64,000 bases of DNA from Brevibacillus dissolubilis (GTDB taxonomy: Bacteria; Bacillota; Bacilli; Brevibacillales; Brevibacillaceae). Of this stretch, positions 10,164-18,566 are shown one piece after another. The first letter of the stretch is position 1; every line of letters starts with the position of its first letter. The stretch is from contig NZ_VCNA01000011.1 in assembly GCF_006170445.1 (NCBI RefSeq), positions 1 to 64,000 of the forward strand, in the 5' to 3' direction. A model generated the notes under the pieces. It did no database searches and was not told the DNA's origin. It saw nothing but the letters and a program-made list of their open reading frames with translations. The translations under genes and the position numbers were made by a program.

Positions 10164-12554
10164 TCAGGTTGCTTGCGGTTCATCAGGGGTGGGTGTGTGA
10201 GCCTCCCCTTTTTCCTCATCCACATCTGACAAGGCCGCATACAGCGCCGGAACGACGAAAAACACAATCGAGGTCGCAGCTGAGACGATCCCCGAGTCAT
10301 TGAGGATCAGTCCGGCGAGTGAGCCTGCGATGACACCGCTGAAGCCTTTAACCAAAAATGGATACTGTCTGGCAAGATGCCGCAGATAACGGTCCGGGCG
10401 CAGGCTGAGCAGGCTGATGATCACCAAAGAGAGGACGAACACCTTGCTCCAGGATGAGACACGGATCAGTCTGACGTTCATCTCCAGCTTGCGCTCGACG
10501 ATATGGATCACCTCTGCCCAATTGCCGGTGACGATATCATTGGCGACGCGTCCCACGTGAGTGAGCGGTCCTGTGGATGAGAGATTCATCACGATGAGTA
10601 CGCCGATTCCGGCACAGACTCCCCCTGCCAAGAGCAGGAAACCTTTTGTTCCGACTCGCCAGCCTTGCAGACGGAACAGGGCGATCCCGAAGCCGACAGC
10701 GCCTGCGAGGAAACCTCCGGCATTGGTTCCGAGGGTGGGTGCGCACATATAGAAGAGAACGATGACAAAGGCGGTGATGGAGAGCCAGAAGTGGAGCGAG
10801 CTGACCTGCTTCTGATTCCTCCCATTTTTCCTGCTCCACCACTCATAAAACGATGCCACAAGCAAAATACTCGCCCCAATCAACACCCCCTCATACTCAT
10901 TGCCCAATCCATAGAACCTCGCCCCGATCACCGGATCATACCCCATATACGAGCGCCGCATCGCAGTTGCCCCCGTGAAGCCGTCGATGAGGATGCTTAC
11001 GACCGTAAACGCCGCCACCGTAAACAACAGCTGCGGCAACGGCCAGCGCTCGACGATCAACGCTCCCCCCAGCGCAAAGAGCATCATCACCACAAATACC
11101 ACAGCAGGCGGCACCGTCCACAGCAATAACGGCTCGATCAAAAACAGCGCCGGGAAAAACAGCATCGCCAACAGTGCCAGACGTACCCCTCGACGCAGCC
11201 GGTAGGCGACGGGATAACGCCCAGCCTTTTTCCACACCCAGAAAAACGCGGCGACGATCAACACGGCAATCTGGAGCATGACGTAGGAATACATGATGAT
11301 GGAGCGGTTGCCATAGATGTAGTCGATCCGTTTGATTTTTGCTAAAAAAGATTCGATTGTACTTACCTTACCCACTTCCATCGCATGTCCGACAATCCCC
11401 TCCGGAACGGGAACCCCACACCATGACAAAATGGTCGGGAGTACATCGAGTCCGCTCACAATACCCGGCTGGCGGGTGGTGGCTGAGGCGAGTTCCCGCA
11501 AGGAAGCTTCCGCCGCCAGACCCGCTCCCCCACTCCAGATCACTGCGGGAGTGAGCAGCGATTTTTGTTTTTGCGCGACGGGATTCACATCTGGGGATAA
11601 CAGCATCACCATCTGCTGGGATGTCCTTGTGGATAACAGATTTCCGAGGAATTGGTCAAGATCACGAAGAATCCGGTCATACTGCTTCGCGAACTGATCG
11701 GGGTGCATCTGGTTTTGCATGCGGTAGAGCCGGAGTAGGTCGGAAAGCTGGATAACGGTCAGCCCCGGTTTTTGGTTCTGCTGAAGCTGATCCAGTAGAA
11801 ACGTGTAGTTCGTGCGGAGGCCATGTGGATAGTCTGGATCATGCACGGTCAACTTCCCGCTGGATACCGCTCCTTCCGCAATCGTTCCATTGGCATTGAC
11901 GGCAAACAGAGCGCCGTTGCGTTCTTTTACCCCCATGCCGTCAGAATTGCCGTAGAATCTGACCTGCATGCCGTGCTGCTCCAGAACAGAACCTAAGAGG
12001 CCGATCCTGGCGGTAAAGGGCTGATCCAGATTCTCCGCTTGCAGACGGTAGATGCCGGGGAACAGCAGGGCCGGGTTGGTATCTGCGCGATCTGGATAAG
12101 TGTTTGTGGATAGATGGATTTCAGATGTGCCGACAGCGGTACCAGTCGGAGTCGGTACGTGCGCGGCAAAAGACGCTCCACCCAGCTGTCTCATCCGCTC
12201 AAGCGCCGTCTCCCCCGTCTCCAATACCTCATCCGCTTCATACACCGTCCCGCTCTGGCGGGTATACAACGCTTGTCCCCCGCTGCCCATCAGCAGGTAG
12301 GCATTTTCAGGGGTACGTGCTCCTGCTGTACGGATCGTCATCGCCCCGATGGTTCCTTTTTTGAACAGGTTATCCACATGAGGATAAGCGCTAAATCTTT
12401 CCAAATCGGCAAATGACAAACCCTCTACAAAAATGACGACAGCTTGTCGATTTTTGGAGAGAGAAGATGTGGCTTGCGTGTAGGTTCCTGCTGAAACAAA
12501 CAAAGTTAACAGGATCATGAAGCATATGATTGTCGAAATGAGTCTTTTTACCAT
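10164..12554 (-). CDS. Alkaline-phosphatase-fold domain fused to a multi-pass membrane domain, function unknown
   Basis: 796 residues. A signal peptide or first membrane helix (1-25) precedes an extracellular domain (~35-400) that looks like the alkaline phosphatase/sulfatase superfamily: VVIFVEGLSFADL, a possible nucleophile region RTAGARTPENAYLLMGSG, and GLDVLPTILSWCGVPVP, which matches the conserved end of that fold. The C-terminal half (~415-780) has about ten membrane segments. The ligand or substrate is unknown. The ATG follows AGGAGG. Several DnaA-box-like nonamers lie inside the gene and in its promoter region. Confidence 0.75.
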   Translation of the reverse strand: MVKRLISTIICFMILLTLFVSAGTYTQATSSLSKNRQAVVIFVEGLSFADLERFSAYPHVDNLFKKGTIGAMTIRTAGARTPENAYLLMGSGGQALYTRQSGTVYEADEVLETGETALERMRQLGGASFAAHVPTPTGTAVGTSEIHLSTNTYPDRADTNPALLFPGIYRLQAENLDQPFTARIGLLGSVLEQHGMQVRFYGNSDGMGVKERNGALFAVNANGTIAEGAVSSGKLTVHDPDYPHGLRTNYTFLLDQLQQNQKPGLTVIQLSDLLRLYRMQNQMHPDQFAKQYDRILRDLDQFLGNLLSTRTSQQMVMLLSPDVNPVAQKQKSLLTPAVIWSGGAGLAAEASLRELASATTRQPGIVSGLDVLPTILSWCGVPVPEGIVGHAMEVGKVSTIESFLAKIKRIDYIYGNRSIIMYSYVMLQIAVLIVAAFFWVWKKAGRYPVAYRLRRGVRLALLAMLFFPALFLIEPLLLWTVPPAVVFVVMMLFALGGALIVERWPLPQLLFTVAAFTVVSILIDGFTGATAMRRSYMGYDPVIGARFYGLGNEYEGVLIGASILLVASFYEWWSRKNGRNQKQVSSLHFWLSITAFVIVLFYMCAPTLGTNAGGFLAGAVGFGIALFRLQGWRVGTKGFLLLAGGVCAGIGVLIVMNLSSTGPLTHVGRVANDIVTGNWAEVIHIVERKLEMNVRLIRVSSWSKVFVLSLVIISLLSLRPDRYLRHLARQYPFLVKGFSGVIAGSLAGLILNDSGIVSAATSIVFFVVPALYAALSDVDEEKGEAHTPTPDEPQAT
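11592..12378. promoter_or_regulatory. DnaA-box-like sites inside the gene at 10164-12554
   Basis: Perfect TGTGGATAA at 11628-11636 and TTATCCACA at 12370-12378, plus one-mismatch boxes at 11592-11600, 11824-11832 and 12105-12113. They continue the denser intergenic cluster at 12626-12755. Binding by DnaA is inferred from sequence only. Confidence 0.45.
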
Positions 12555-12625
12555 GATGCCTCCTGTGTATAAATACGTCGATTTGCGGTCTGCATCCTTT
12601 TAGTATGCCCATTTTTTCAACAGCA

Positions 12626-12755
12626 TTATCCACGAATTCCACAACTTATTCCACAGCAAAAACGTATTGGTACAAATACTTTTAGCGAGTTATCAACATT
12701 ATCCACAGAGTTATAAACAGACCCACCTGCGATGTGGATAGATGCTTGTGGACAA
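12626..12755. promoter_or_regulatory. DnaA-box cluster in intergenic region
   Basis: Within 130 bp there is one perfect DnaA box, TTATCCACA (12699-12707), and four with a single mismatch: TTATCCACG (12626), TTATCAACA (12690, abutting the perfect box), TGTGGATAG (12733) and TGTGGACAA (12747). Two weaker ones lie at 12647 and 12711. The cluster sits upstream of the large membrane-protein gene and downstream of tsaD. Confidence 0.65.
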
Positions 12756-12770
12756 TAGCACATTAACGAA

Positions 12771-12819
12771 AAAAAGAGCGGTTCTTCCTCCATGCTGGCA
12801 GGATAGAATCGCTCTTTTT
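12771..12819 (-). terminator. Terminator after the tsa/rimI/thiL operon
   Basis: Minus-strand stem AAAAAGAGCGATTCT... pairing with ...AGAACCGCTCTTTTT, ending in a T run. It lies 72 bp after the tsaD stop. The 72 bp between hold nothing I recognise. Confidence 0.8.
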
Positions 12820-12891
12820 GTGACGAAAAACGTAGATTGTGTATAAGTTACATACGAATTGTGTACGAATCGTGCACAAGTTATGCGCTGA

Positions 12892-13977
12892 TTAAAACGG
12901 CTCGGTCAATGACAGCCCCGGCACACCATTGAGGTCCAGCGAGGCGAAGCGTCCCTGTTGATAAGAGATATAGCCTGCGGCAGCGATCATCGCGGCGTTG
13001 TCTGTACACAGACTGAGCGGCGGGATGATCAGGGTCAGACCCTCTTGTTCGCAGCGGGCGGTCAAGGCTTCGCGCAAGCCTTTGTTAGCAGCGACACCAC
13101 CTGCGAGCAGGATTTGACGCGCTTGCTTGGCTTTGGCTGCACGAATGGTCTTCTCCACCAGTACCTCGACGACAGATGCTTGGAAGCTGGCTGCGAGGTT
13201 GGCAGGCTCGATGCGCTCTCCACGTTGCTCGGCGTTGTGCAGAGTGTTTAGTACAGCTGATTTGAGTCCACTGAAACTGAAATCATAGGAATCCGGCTCA
13301 AGCCAGACGCGCGGGAGCGGCACATTGGGCGTCCCCTCGTGTGCGAGACGGTCGATGTGCGGGCCTCCCGGATATGGCAGACTGAGGGCGCGGGCTACCT
13401 TGTCGTAAGCTTCGCCTGCTGCATCGTCACGGGTCTCTCCGAGGATTTCAAAAGAGCCGTGCTGATCCATATAGACCAGCTCGGTATGTCCACCGGAGAC
13501 GACGAGGGAGATCAGCGGGAATTCCATCTCGGTCACGAGGCGGTTGGCATAGATGTGGCCGGCGATATGGTGGACACCGATCAGCGGAATGCCGCGTGCG
13601 TAGGAAATCGCCTTAGCTGCTGCTACGCCGACGAGCAGAGCGCCGACGAGTCCTGGGCCGTAGGTGACAGCGATGGCGGAGATATCATCCAGCGTAACAC
13701 CTGCCTCTTGCAGAGACTCCTCGATGGTCAGCGTGATGTTTTCCACATGGCGGCGGGAAGCCACCTCTGGTACGACCCCGCCAAAGCGCTTGTGGATATC
13801 TGCTTGGGAAGCAATGATATTGGAGAGAATCACACGACCGTCTTTGATCACGGAGGCGGATGTCTCGTCACAGCTGGTCTCGATACCGAGAATCAGCGTC
13901 GGCCGGTCAGATTGTTGGTGTTGTTCATAATGTGCAAGGATTCGCTGTTGGTAGCGGGTTGCGTTTTTTTCATTCAC
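12892..13977 (-). CDS. tsaD: tRNA t6A threonylcarbamoyl transferase TsaD
   Basis: With TsaB and TsaE it forms N6-threonylcarbamoyladenosine at A37 of ANN-decoding tRNAs. [11 protein letters not shown], the metal-binding [20 protein letters not shown] and [13 protein letters not shown] are all present. I place the start at GTG 13977, whose GTGA overlaps the rimI stop; this leaves an N-terminal extension of about 30 residues ahead of the usual LILGIETSC start. A GTG at 13992 is another option. Last gene of the run thiL-tsaE-tsaB-rimI-tsaD. Confidence 0.97.
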   Translation of the reverse strand: MNEKNATRYQQRILAHYEQHQQSDRPTLILGIETSCDETSASVIKDGRVILSNIIASQADIHKRFGGVVPEVASRRHVENITLTIEESLQEAGVTLDDISAIAVTYGPGLVGALLVGVAAAKAISYARGIPLIGVHHIAGHIYANRLVTEMEFPLISLVVSGGHTELVYMDQHGSFEILGETRDDAAGEAYDKVARALSLPYPGGPHIDRLAHEGTPNVPLPRVWLEPDSYDFSFSGLKSAVLNTLHNAEQRGERIEPANLAASFQASVVEVLVEKTIRAAKAKQARQILLAGGVAANKGLREALTARCEQEGLTLIIPPLSLCTDNAAMIAAAGYISYQQGRFASLDLNGVPGLSLTEPF

Positions 13978-14432
13978 GTCAGGTTCACCCACATGATCAG
14001 GGCATCTTCGTTGTTGTCGGAGTAGTAGCCTTTGCGGCGTCCTGCGTCCTCGAAGCCCAATTTTTTGTACATATTACGTGCGACCTCATTGGACGGGCGG
14101 ACTTCCAAGGTCATGCGTTCCGCACCGAAAATGACGGCAAGTCCCATCATCTGGCGCATCAGCTTTTCCCCGATTTTCAGTCCACGGTAGTCAGGATGGA
14201 TGGCGACGTTGGTGATATGCGCCTCATCGATGATCACCCACATGCCGCAATAGCCGATCACGCGCCCGTTGGCGGTGGCGACCACGTATTTGGCATTTTG
14301 GTTCACGGTGAGCTCTGTGATGAACGCCTCCATCGGCCATGGTGTCGTAAACGACAGATGCTCCAGCTCGACCACCGGCCCTACGTCTTCTACGGTCATA
14401 AAACGAAAATCAAGTTGTGATTGTTCAACCAT
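13974..14432 (-). CDS. rimI: Ribosomal-protein-S18 alanine N-acetyltransferase RimI
   Basis: 152-residue GNAT acetyltransferase. The acetyl-CoA loop is visible as the stretch [14 protein letters not shown] (~78-91), and the C-terminal [19 protein letters not shown] is typical of RimI, which acetylates ribosomal protein S18. It lies between tsaB and tsaD, as in B. subtilis (ydiD), and shares a 4-nt overlap with tsaD. Confidence 0.93.
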   Translation of the reverse strand: MVEQSQLDFRFMTVEDVGPVVELEHLSFTTPWPMEAFITELTVNQNAKYVVATANGRVIGYCGMWVIIDEAHITNVAIHPDYRGLKIGEKLMRQMMGLAVIFGAERMTLEVRPSNEVARNMYKKLGFEDAGRRKGYYSDNNEDALIMWVNLT

Positions 14433-14454
14433 TCGTTTCCCTCATTACTATTGC

Positions 14455-15168
14455 TTACTTTTGCTGATTGGCAAGCCACTTCGCTTCGGCTTCGGAGACT
14501 TGCAGGTACTCAGGATTGACGGCGTGGGTATCTGGGGCATCTGCTTGCTCCAGCTTTTGCATCCCAAGCCACGCGATCTGTGCCGCCCGCGGGTGATTCA
14601 AGCCTGACGGGGCAAAACGAGCCTGCTCCCCCACCATCTCTTCAATCACTGCGCGGTGGAGTGAGACATCATCCCCAAGGAACAGCACTGGTCGGCCTGC
14701 CGCCTGCTCCAATACTTGTGGAAGCCAATCACGAAGCAGGATGATCCGCTCATCGAGAACAGAGCGTAAGCTGGTCATCTCGACAGAATCCCAGCAGCCT
14801 GTGTAGACTTGTCCACGACGCGCATCAAATAACGGGACGATCAGACCGCCAAAGCCGATCGCATTCATCGCAATCGTCTCCAGGGTAGATACCCCGATGA
14901 CCGGGATGCCAAGCGACCACGCCATGCTTTTGGCCGTAGAGACACCGATCCGTACACCTGTGTAAGAGCCTGGGCCTTGTCCGACCGCGATGGCTGTCAG
15001 CTGATCCGGGTCTGTCTTGATCTCATCGAGCAGAGCGGAGATGCCGTCCATCAGCGTGACCGAATGATTTTTGTTGAGGTTGGTTGTCCATTCCCCGAGT
15101 ACGCGCGATTCGTCTGCCACCGCGACAGTCAGGACGGGGCTGGACGTATCAAATGCCAGTACGCGCAT
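14455..15168 (-). CDS. tsaB: tRNA t6A dimerisation protein TsaB
   Basis: 237 residues in the ASKHA fold: MRVLAFDTSSPVL at the N terminus, AVGQGPGSYTGVRIG near residue 67. TsaB is the catalytically inactive partner of TsaD. Start ATG 15168 is chosen because it gives the family N terminus and follows GGAG; the open frame extends 25 codons further upstream into tsaE. Overlaps the 3' end of tsaE by 20 nt. Confidence 0.95.
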   Translation of the reverse strand: MRVLAFDTSSPVLTVAVADESRVLGEWTTNLNKNHSVTLMDGISALLDEIKTDPDQLTAIAVGQGPGSYTGVRIGVSTAKSMAWSLGIPVIGVSTLETIAMNAIGFGGLIVPLFDARRGQVYTGCWDSVEMTSLRSVLDERIILLRDWLPQVLEQAAGRPVLFLGDDVSLHRAVIEEMVGEQARFAPSGLNHPRAAQIAWLGMQKLEQADAPDTHAVNPEYLQVSEAEAKWLANQQK

Positions 15169-15625
15169 GTTGATCGAACTCCTTACATAACTCTTCGTAA
15201 CGTGTCCCGCGTGGCTCAAGATGCATCTCGCGGGTCTGTTCATCTGTCACCCTAAGCGTGATGGTCAGCCTCTCTGCCGGGAGTACATCCTCGATCAGGG
15301 ACGCCCACTCGACGACACATACCCCTTCACCGAAAAAGTACTCATCCAAGCCAAGGCTGTCCACATCATCAGCCACCCGGTACACGTCCATATGATAAAG
15401 CGGCAGCCTGCCGTTGTATTCTTTAATAATCGTAAAAGTGGGGCTGTTCACCGTCCCACGTACCCCGAGCCCTCTTGCCAGCCCTTGGGTAAAGGTCGTC
15501 TTGCCCGCACCCAGATTGCCTTCCAGACAAAGCATGTCACCCGCTGTGAGCAGGGTGGCTAAACGCTCGGCCAAGCTCTGGGTCTCGGCTGTGTCTTGCA
15601 TCTGATAGGTAAAGTCTTGGGCCAA
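15149..15625 (-). CDS. tsaE: tRNA t6A ATPase TsaE
   Basis: 158-residue P-loop protein with Walker A EGNLGAGKTTFTQGLARG near residue 35 and VNSPTFTIIKEY, both typical of TsaE. It drives cycling of the TsaBD complex. A TTG start is likely (AGGCGG upstream). It follows thiL by 19 bp. Confidence 0.95.
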   Translation of the reverse strand: MAQDFTYQMQDTAETQSLAERLATLLTAGDMLCLEGNLGAGKTTFTQGLARGLGVRGTVNSPTFTIIKEYNGRLPLYHMDVYRVADDVDSLGLDEYFFGEGVCVVEWASLIEDVLPAERLTITLRVTDEQTREMHLEPRGTRYEELCKEFDQHARTGI

Positions 15626-15644
15626 TCAATTCGCCGCCTCTCAT

Positions 15645-16667
15645 CTAGCTTTGGCTGAAATGGTTATAGCCTGCTTTATGCAGAACCTGTGTAGTGCCGT
15701 ATGTATCCGTCATCAGCAGATTAGGGCCTTCGCCTGCCTCCACACGCCCGATCAGGGTAACAGAAAGCCCGTTCTCCTCAAAAAGCCGTTGCAGTGCCTC
15801 TGCATGCTCCTGTGCCACCGTGCCGGTCAGCTGATAATCCTCTCCCCCGAAAAACGCCCATTGATAAGGATCGCGGTCTTCCTGTCGGGCAAAGCCACGT
15901 ACATCAGGGTGAATCGGAATGCGCTCCTGGTCGATGTGGATTGTCACGCCGCTTGCTTCCGCGACCTCCCACAGCTCAGATGCCAAGCCGTCGCTGACAT
16001 CATTGCAGGCTCCCATACCGGGATGACTCAGCAAAAGCCGTCCCGCCTGTACCTGCGCAGCTGGCCGCTGGTGAAAGGTGATAAGCTGTTGCCATTTGGC
16101 CAAAACTGGCTCTCCCGTGTCCCGCGCTTGGAACAGCGCATGCAATCCAGCCGCTGAGCCGCCTACCGTCCCGGTGACGAACACAGCATCACCCGGTCTG
16201 GCTGATCGTCGCAGCAGAGCTTTTCCACTCTCCACTTCCCCCAGCAGGGTAACAGACAGGTGCATCGCATCGGGTGCTGAGACCGTATCTCCGCCGATAA
16301 TCCGCACACCGTAGTCACGGCAGGCTTCGTACATCCCGTCATAGATCTGCTGGCACTCGTCCGGCGTCCAGTTGGGCGAGACTCCGATGGTGACCAGCGA
16401 GAAGCGCGGAATGCCGCCCATCGCCGCGATGTCGCTGATATTGCTGATCATCGCCTTGTAGCCGATATCGGCGGGGTTCATCGTGCTTTTGAGAAAATGG
16501 ACCGTCTCGATCATGGCATCACAGCACGCCACCACTTCACGGCCCGCTGAGACTGCAAAAACAGCAGCATCGTCGCCAATGCCTACCACCAGACCGTCGC
16601 CTTTGTCTTGCAGAGAAGGCTTGGTCCACTGGCGGATGAGGGAAAATTCATCACGTCCCACGTTCAT
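15645..16667 (-). CDS. thiL: Thiamine-monophosphate kinase ThiL
   Basis: 340 residues of the PurM/ThiL fold. GIGDDAAVF near residue 31, the Asp-rich GGDTVSAPDAMHLSVT and GACNDVSDGLASELWEVAEAS show the metal/ATP site of ThiL, which phosphorylates TMP to thiamine pyrophosphate. The ATG at 16667 touches GGGAGG, so a GTG two codons later (16661) may be the real start. First gene of the t6A operon, 39 bp after the MOSC gene. Confidence 0.95.
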   Translation of the reverse strand: MNVGRDEFSLIRQWTKPSLQDKGDGLVVGIGDDAAVFAVSAGREVVACCDAMIETVHFLKSTMNPADIGYKAMISNISDIAAMGGIPRFSLVTIGVSPNWTPDECQQIYDGMYEACRDYGVRIIGGDTVSAPDAMHLSVTLLGEVESGKALLRRSARPGDAVFVTGTVGGSAAGLHALFQARDTGEPVLAKWQQLITFHQRPAAQVQAGRLLLSHPGMGACNDVSDGLASELWEVAEASGVTIHIDQERIPIHPDVRGFARQEDRDPYQWAFFGGEDYQLTGTVAQEHAEALQRLFEENGLSVTLIGRVEAGEGPNLLMTDTYGTTQVLHKAGYNHFSQS

Positions 16668-16706
16668 CCTCCCTCACTCTTGATGGATTATGACCCCATT
16701 ATACTC

Positions 16707-17342
16707 TTAGACGAGACGCTTTTCCAACCGCTCACGCCAGTTGGGGGAGAGTGCTTTGACCGCAAGCAGCTTCTCCGTCGCTTCCCGGCTCTTCGTCTGG
16801 AAGAACATGATGTCGGTCGCTTCATGGACTGTCATGGCTGCCGGATCTTTTTCAAGCAGAATCAATTGTCCACTCGGGTCTACCATCCCTGCTTCCAATA
16901 CACGCAAATAGTAGCCGGTGTAGTGCGTATCCAGTACCTGCTTGGTCAAGTCCTGCCAATTCTGACGATACGAGATTTTCTGACAAGGCTGGCGGGGCTG
17001 GGAGATCTGGACAACCGCCTCACCCAGACGGAAAATATCTCCGACATGCACCTGCTCCTCATTCCAGCCCTCGATGGTGATATTTTCGCCAAAGGCAGGC
17101 ATAGAAAGCTTGCGGCCGGACAGCTGCTCCCAGTGTGGATAACGGTCATAGGAGTAGACACAGACGGCTTTATGCGGGCCGCCATGGTATTCCAGATTAG
17201 CTTGTTCGTCACCGATGAAGCCCAGTTCTTCTAAGCGGAGTGGCTCGGTGACGGCTTGCTTCATAATCGCACTGCGGTAGGTTTCACCGTTTTCCGTGGT
17301 CAGGTCTTGGGCTTTGCCGATATTTAATGAAAGGATGTTCAT
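16707..17342 (-). CDS. MOSC domain protein (YiiM-like)
   Basis: 211 residues. The MOSC domain includes YSYDRYPHWEQLSG, AFGENITIEG and PRQPCQKISY, whose Cys is the conserved residue of MOSC proteins. MOSC domains bind the molybdenum cofactor and, in YiiM-type proteins, reduce N-hydroxylated compounds. Start ATG preceded by AAGGAG. It is not obviously operonic with the molybdopterin genes at 5.8-7.3 kb. Confidence 0.9.
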   Translation of the reverse strand: MNILSLNIGKAQDLTTENGETYRSAIMKQAVTEPLRLEELGFIGDEQANLEYHGGPHKAVCVYSYDRYPHWEQLSGRKLSMPAFGENITIEGWNEEQVHVGDIFRLGEAVVQISQPRQPCQKISYRQNWQDLTKQVLDTHYTGYYLRVLEAGMVDPSGQLILLEKDPAAMTVHEATDIMFFQTKSREATEKLLAVKALSPNWRERLEKRLV

Positions 17343-17386
17343 GGGGGAATCGCTCCTTTTCTATGTAGGTTTCAGACTTATAGGCT

Positions 17387-17851
17387 TTAGGCTTGCTGCA
17401 GGGTCTCCAGCCGCAGCTTGCCCCGGCATTTGCCGCAGACATAACGGGTGGGGTCTACTTTGCGTTTGCGCTTGTAGGTCATCCGGCAGTCTGTGCAGAC
17501 GAGCTGGTATTTGTATGGAAGGCGCTGGCGTCCTCCGCCGACCGATTGACAGTAGCGGGAGCCGCCGACTTGGGCGAGCAGGCTCTTGAAGTCGTTGTCA
17601 GCGTGCTGGTAGCCCCTTCCTTCTATATGCAGATGGTAGTGGCAGAGTTCGTGCTTGATGATCCCCATGAGCTCAGCCTCACCGTGCTCTGTGAGATGAA
17701 GCGGGTTGAACTCCAGATTGTGGCTTTTGAGCAAGTAACGTCCCCCGGTGGTGCGTAATCTGCTGTTGAAGGTGGCTTTGTGGCGGAACGGCTTGCCGAA
17801 CGATTGCAGGGATACCTGCTCGACCAGCGCTTGCAGTTGTTGGTCGGTCAC
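17387..17851 (-). CDS. sprT: SprT-like zinc metalloprotein (YdcK type)
   Basis: 154 residues. The zinc metalloprotease motif HELCHYH (~65) is followed by a C-terminal zinc ribbon with CTDC and CGKC pairs. The domain is SprT-like, of uncertain substrate in bacteria. GTG start with AAAGGAGG upstream. It stands beside cmpA and tex as in B. subtilis (ydcK). Confidence 0.92.
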   Translation of the reverse strand: MTDQQLQALVEQVSLQSFGKPFRHKATFNSRLRTTGGRYLLKSHNLEFNPLHLTEHGEAELMGIIKHELCHYHLHIEGRGYQHADNDFKSLLAQVGGSRYCQSVGGGRQRLPYKYQLVCTDCRMTYKRKRKVDPTRYVCGKCRGKLRLETLQQA

Positions 17852-17958
17852 TGGTCTTACCTCCTTTGTGGGAAACAGGGAATTGTGCTTGAATTCTTCT
17901 TGAAGAATACGTTACACTTGTCCATGAAAGCAAGACAAATCAACTGTTGGAGGAACTT

Positions 17959-18300
17959 ATGCGTTATCTTCTCTTACAAGAAACGAACGGGCTTGCGTTT
18001 GTCTCTATGCCTGCGTCTTATATGTACCAACTGGTCGCTCTGATCAAGCGCCTTCATAAAGAAGTGGACAAATTGACCGCAGCTGAGCGTCCGGCATTGC
18101 CTGCGGTCATCGCTGAATTCGGTCAGCTCGAAGTCCTCGCAGAAGGTTATGGCATTGAATCTGGTCTTTCTTATGTAAGCAGATTGGAGCAGCAATTCGC
18201 CCAGCTTATCGAGACAGAATACCCGCTCATCTCTCTGCTCACCGAAATCCGTGCCCTGCAGGCACAACTGGAATATCTGGCTGAGGAAGAAGCGGAATAA
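17959..18300 (+). CDS. Small protein of unknown function
   Basis: 113 residues starting MRYLLLQETNGLAFVSMP, mostly helical, with heptad-like leucines in the second half (~70-110) and an acidic end (EEEAE). No signal peptide or membrane segment. ATG 17959 chosen because GGAGG lies 5 nt upstream; the frame begins at a TTG inside this site. It precedes cmpA on the same strand, 74 bp apart, so the two could share a transcript. Confidence 0.7.
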   Translation: MRYLLLQETNGLAFVSMPASYMYQLVALIKRLHKEVDKLTAAERPALPAVIAEFGQLEVLAEGYGIESGLSYVSRLEQQFAQLIETEYPLISLLTEIRALQAQLEYLAEEEAE

Positions 18301-18336
18301 ACCCATGGCAGACAGGTACCTCGGCTGTGACTTTGG

Positions 18337-18344
18337 CATACATT
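18337..18344 (+). promoter_or_regulatory. Possible sigma-E -10 element for cmpA
   Basis: CATACATT fits the sigma-E -10 consensus CATACANT, 31 nt before the cmpA start codon. The -35 region is poor, so this is only a candidate. Confidence 0.3.
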
Positions 18345-18374
18345 GCCTATAGAACAGCGGCAGGAGGTGCCTTC

Positions 18375-18500
18375 ATGCCACAGTGGATGCGCAGGCAACT
18401 GCAACGTGCGTTTAGTGGAAAAGACGTACGTCAAATTCGCTTGTTGAACAGTTGTTGGTTCCTATATCTTGAAAAACACGGCGGCCGACCCTTGGACTAG
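18375..18500 (+). CDS. cmpA: Cortex morphogenetic protein CmpA
   Basis: A 41-residue protein below the length of ordinary ORF calls. It starts MPQWMRRQLQRAFSGKD and continues QIRLLNSCWFLYLEKHG, the pattern of the small spore-cortex checkpoint protein CmpA (basic N-terminal helix, LLNxCWFxY core). In B. subtilis CmpA works with ClpXP to remove SpoIVA in spores with defective envelopes. AGGAGG lies 9 nt upstream. Its position between sprT and tex agrees with the B. subtilis order. Its stop codon lies inside the terminator hairpin. Confidence 0.9.
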   Translation: MPQWMRRQLQRAFSGKDVRQIRLLNSCWFLYLEKHGGRPLD

Positions 18501-18516
18501 GGTGGCCGCTTTTTTG
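18481..18516 (+). terminator. Terminator overlapping the cmpA stop codon
   Basis: GCGGCC-gACCC/GGGT-GGCCGC stem with TTTTTT. The last ~20 nt of cmpA form the left arm, so translation to the stop could affect hairpin formation. On the minus strand it may also help stop tex transcripts. Confidence 0.85.
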
Positions 18517-18566
18517 TTGGACTGGACTGGCGAAGTACAAAAGTGAACCGTTGAAACCGCTGATGA

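Noticed and set aside
12626-12755. Replication origin oriC
   Set aside because: No dnaA or dnaN gene and no AT-rich unwinding element; the context is the tsaD operon, so a titration or regulatory cluster is more likely.
17134-17142. A single perfect DnaA box in the MOSC gene
   Set aside because: Isolated nonamer inside coding sequence with no neighbours; expected by chance.
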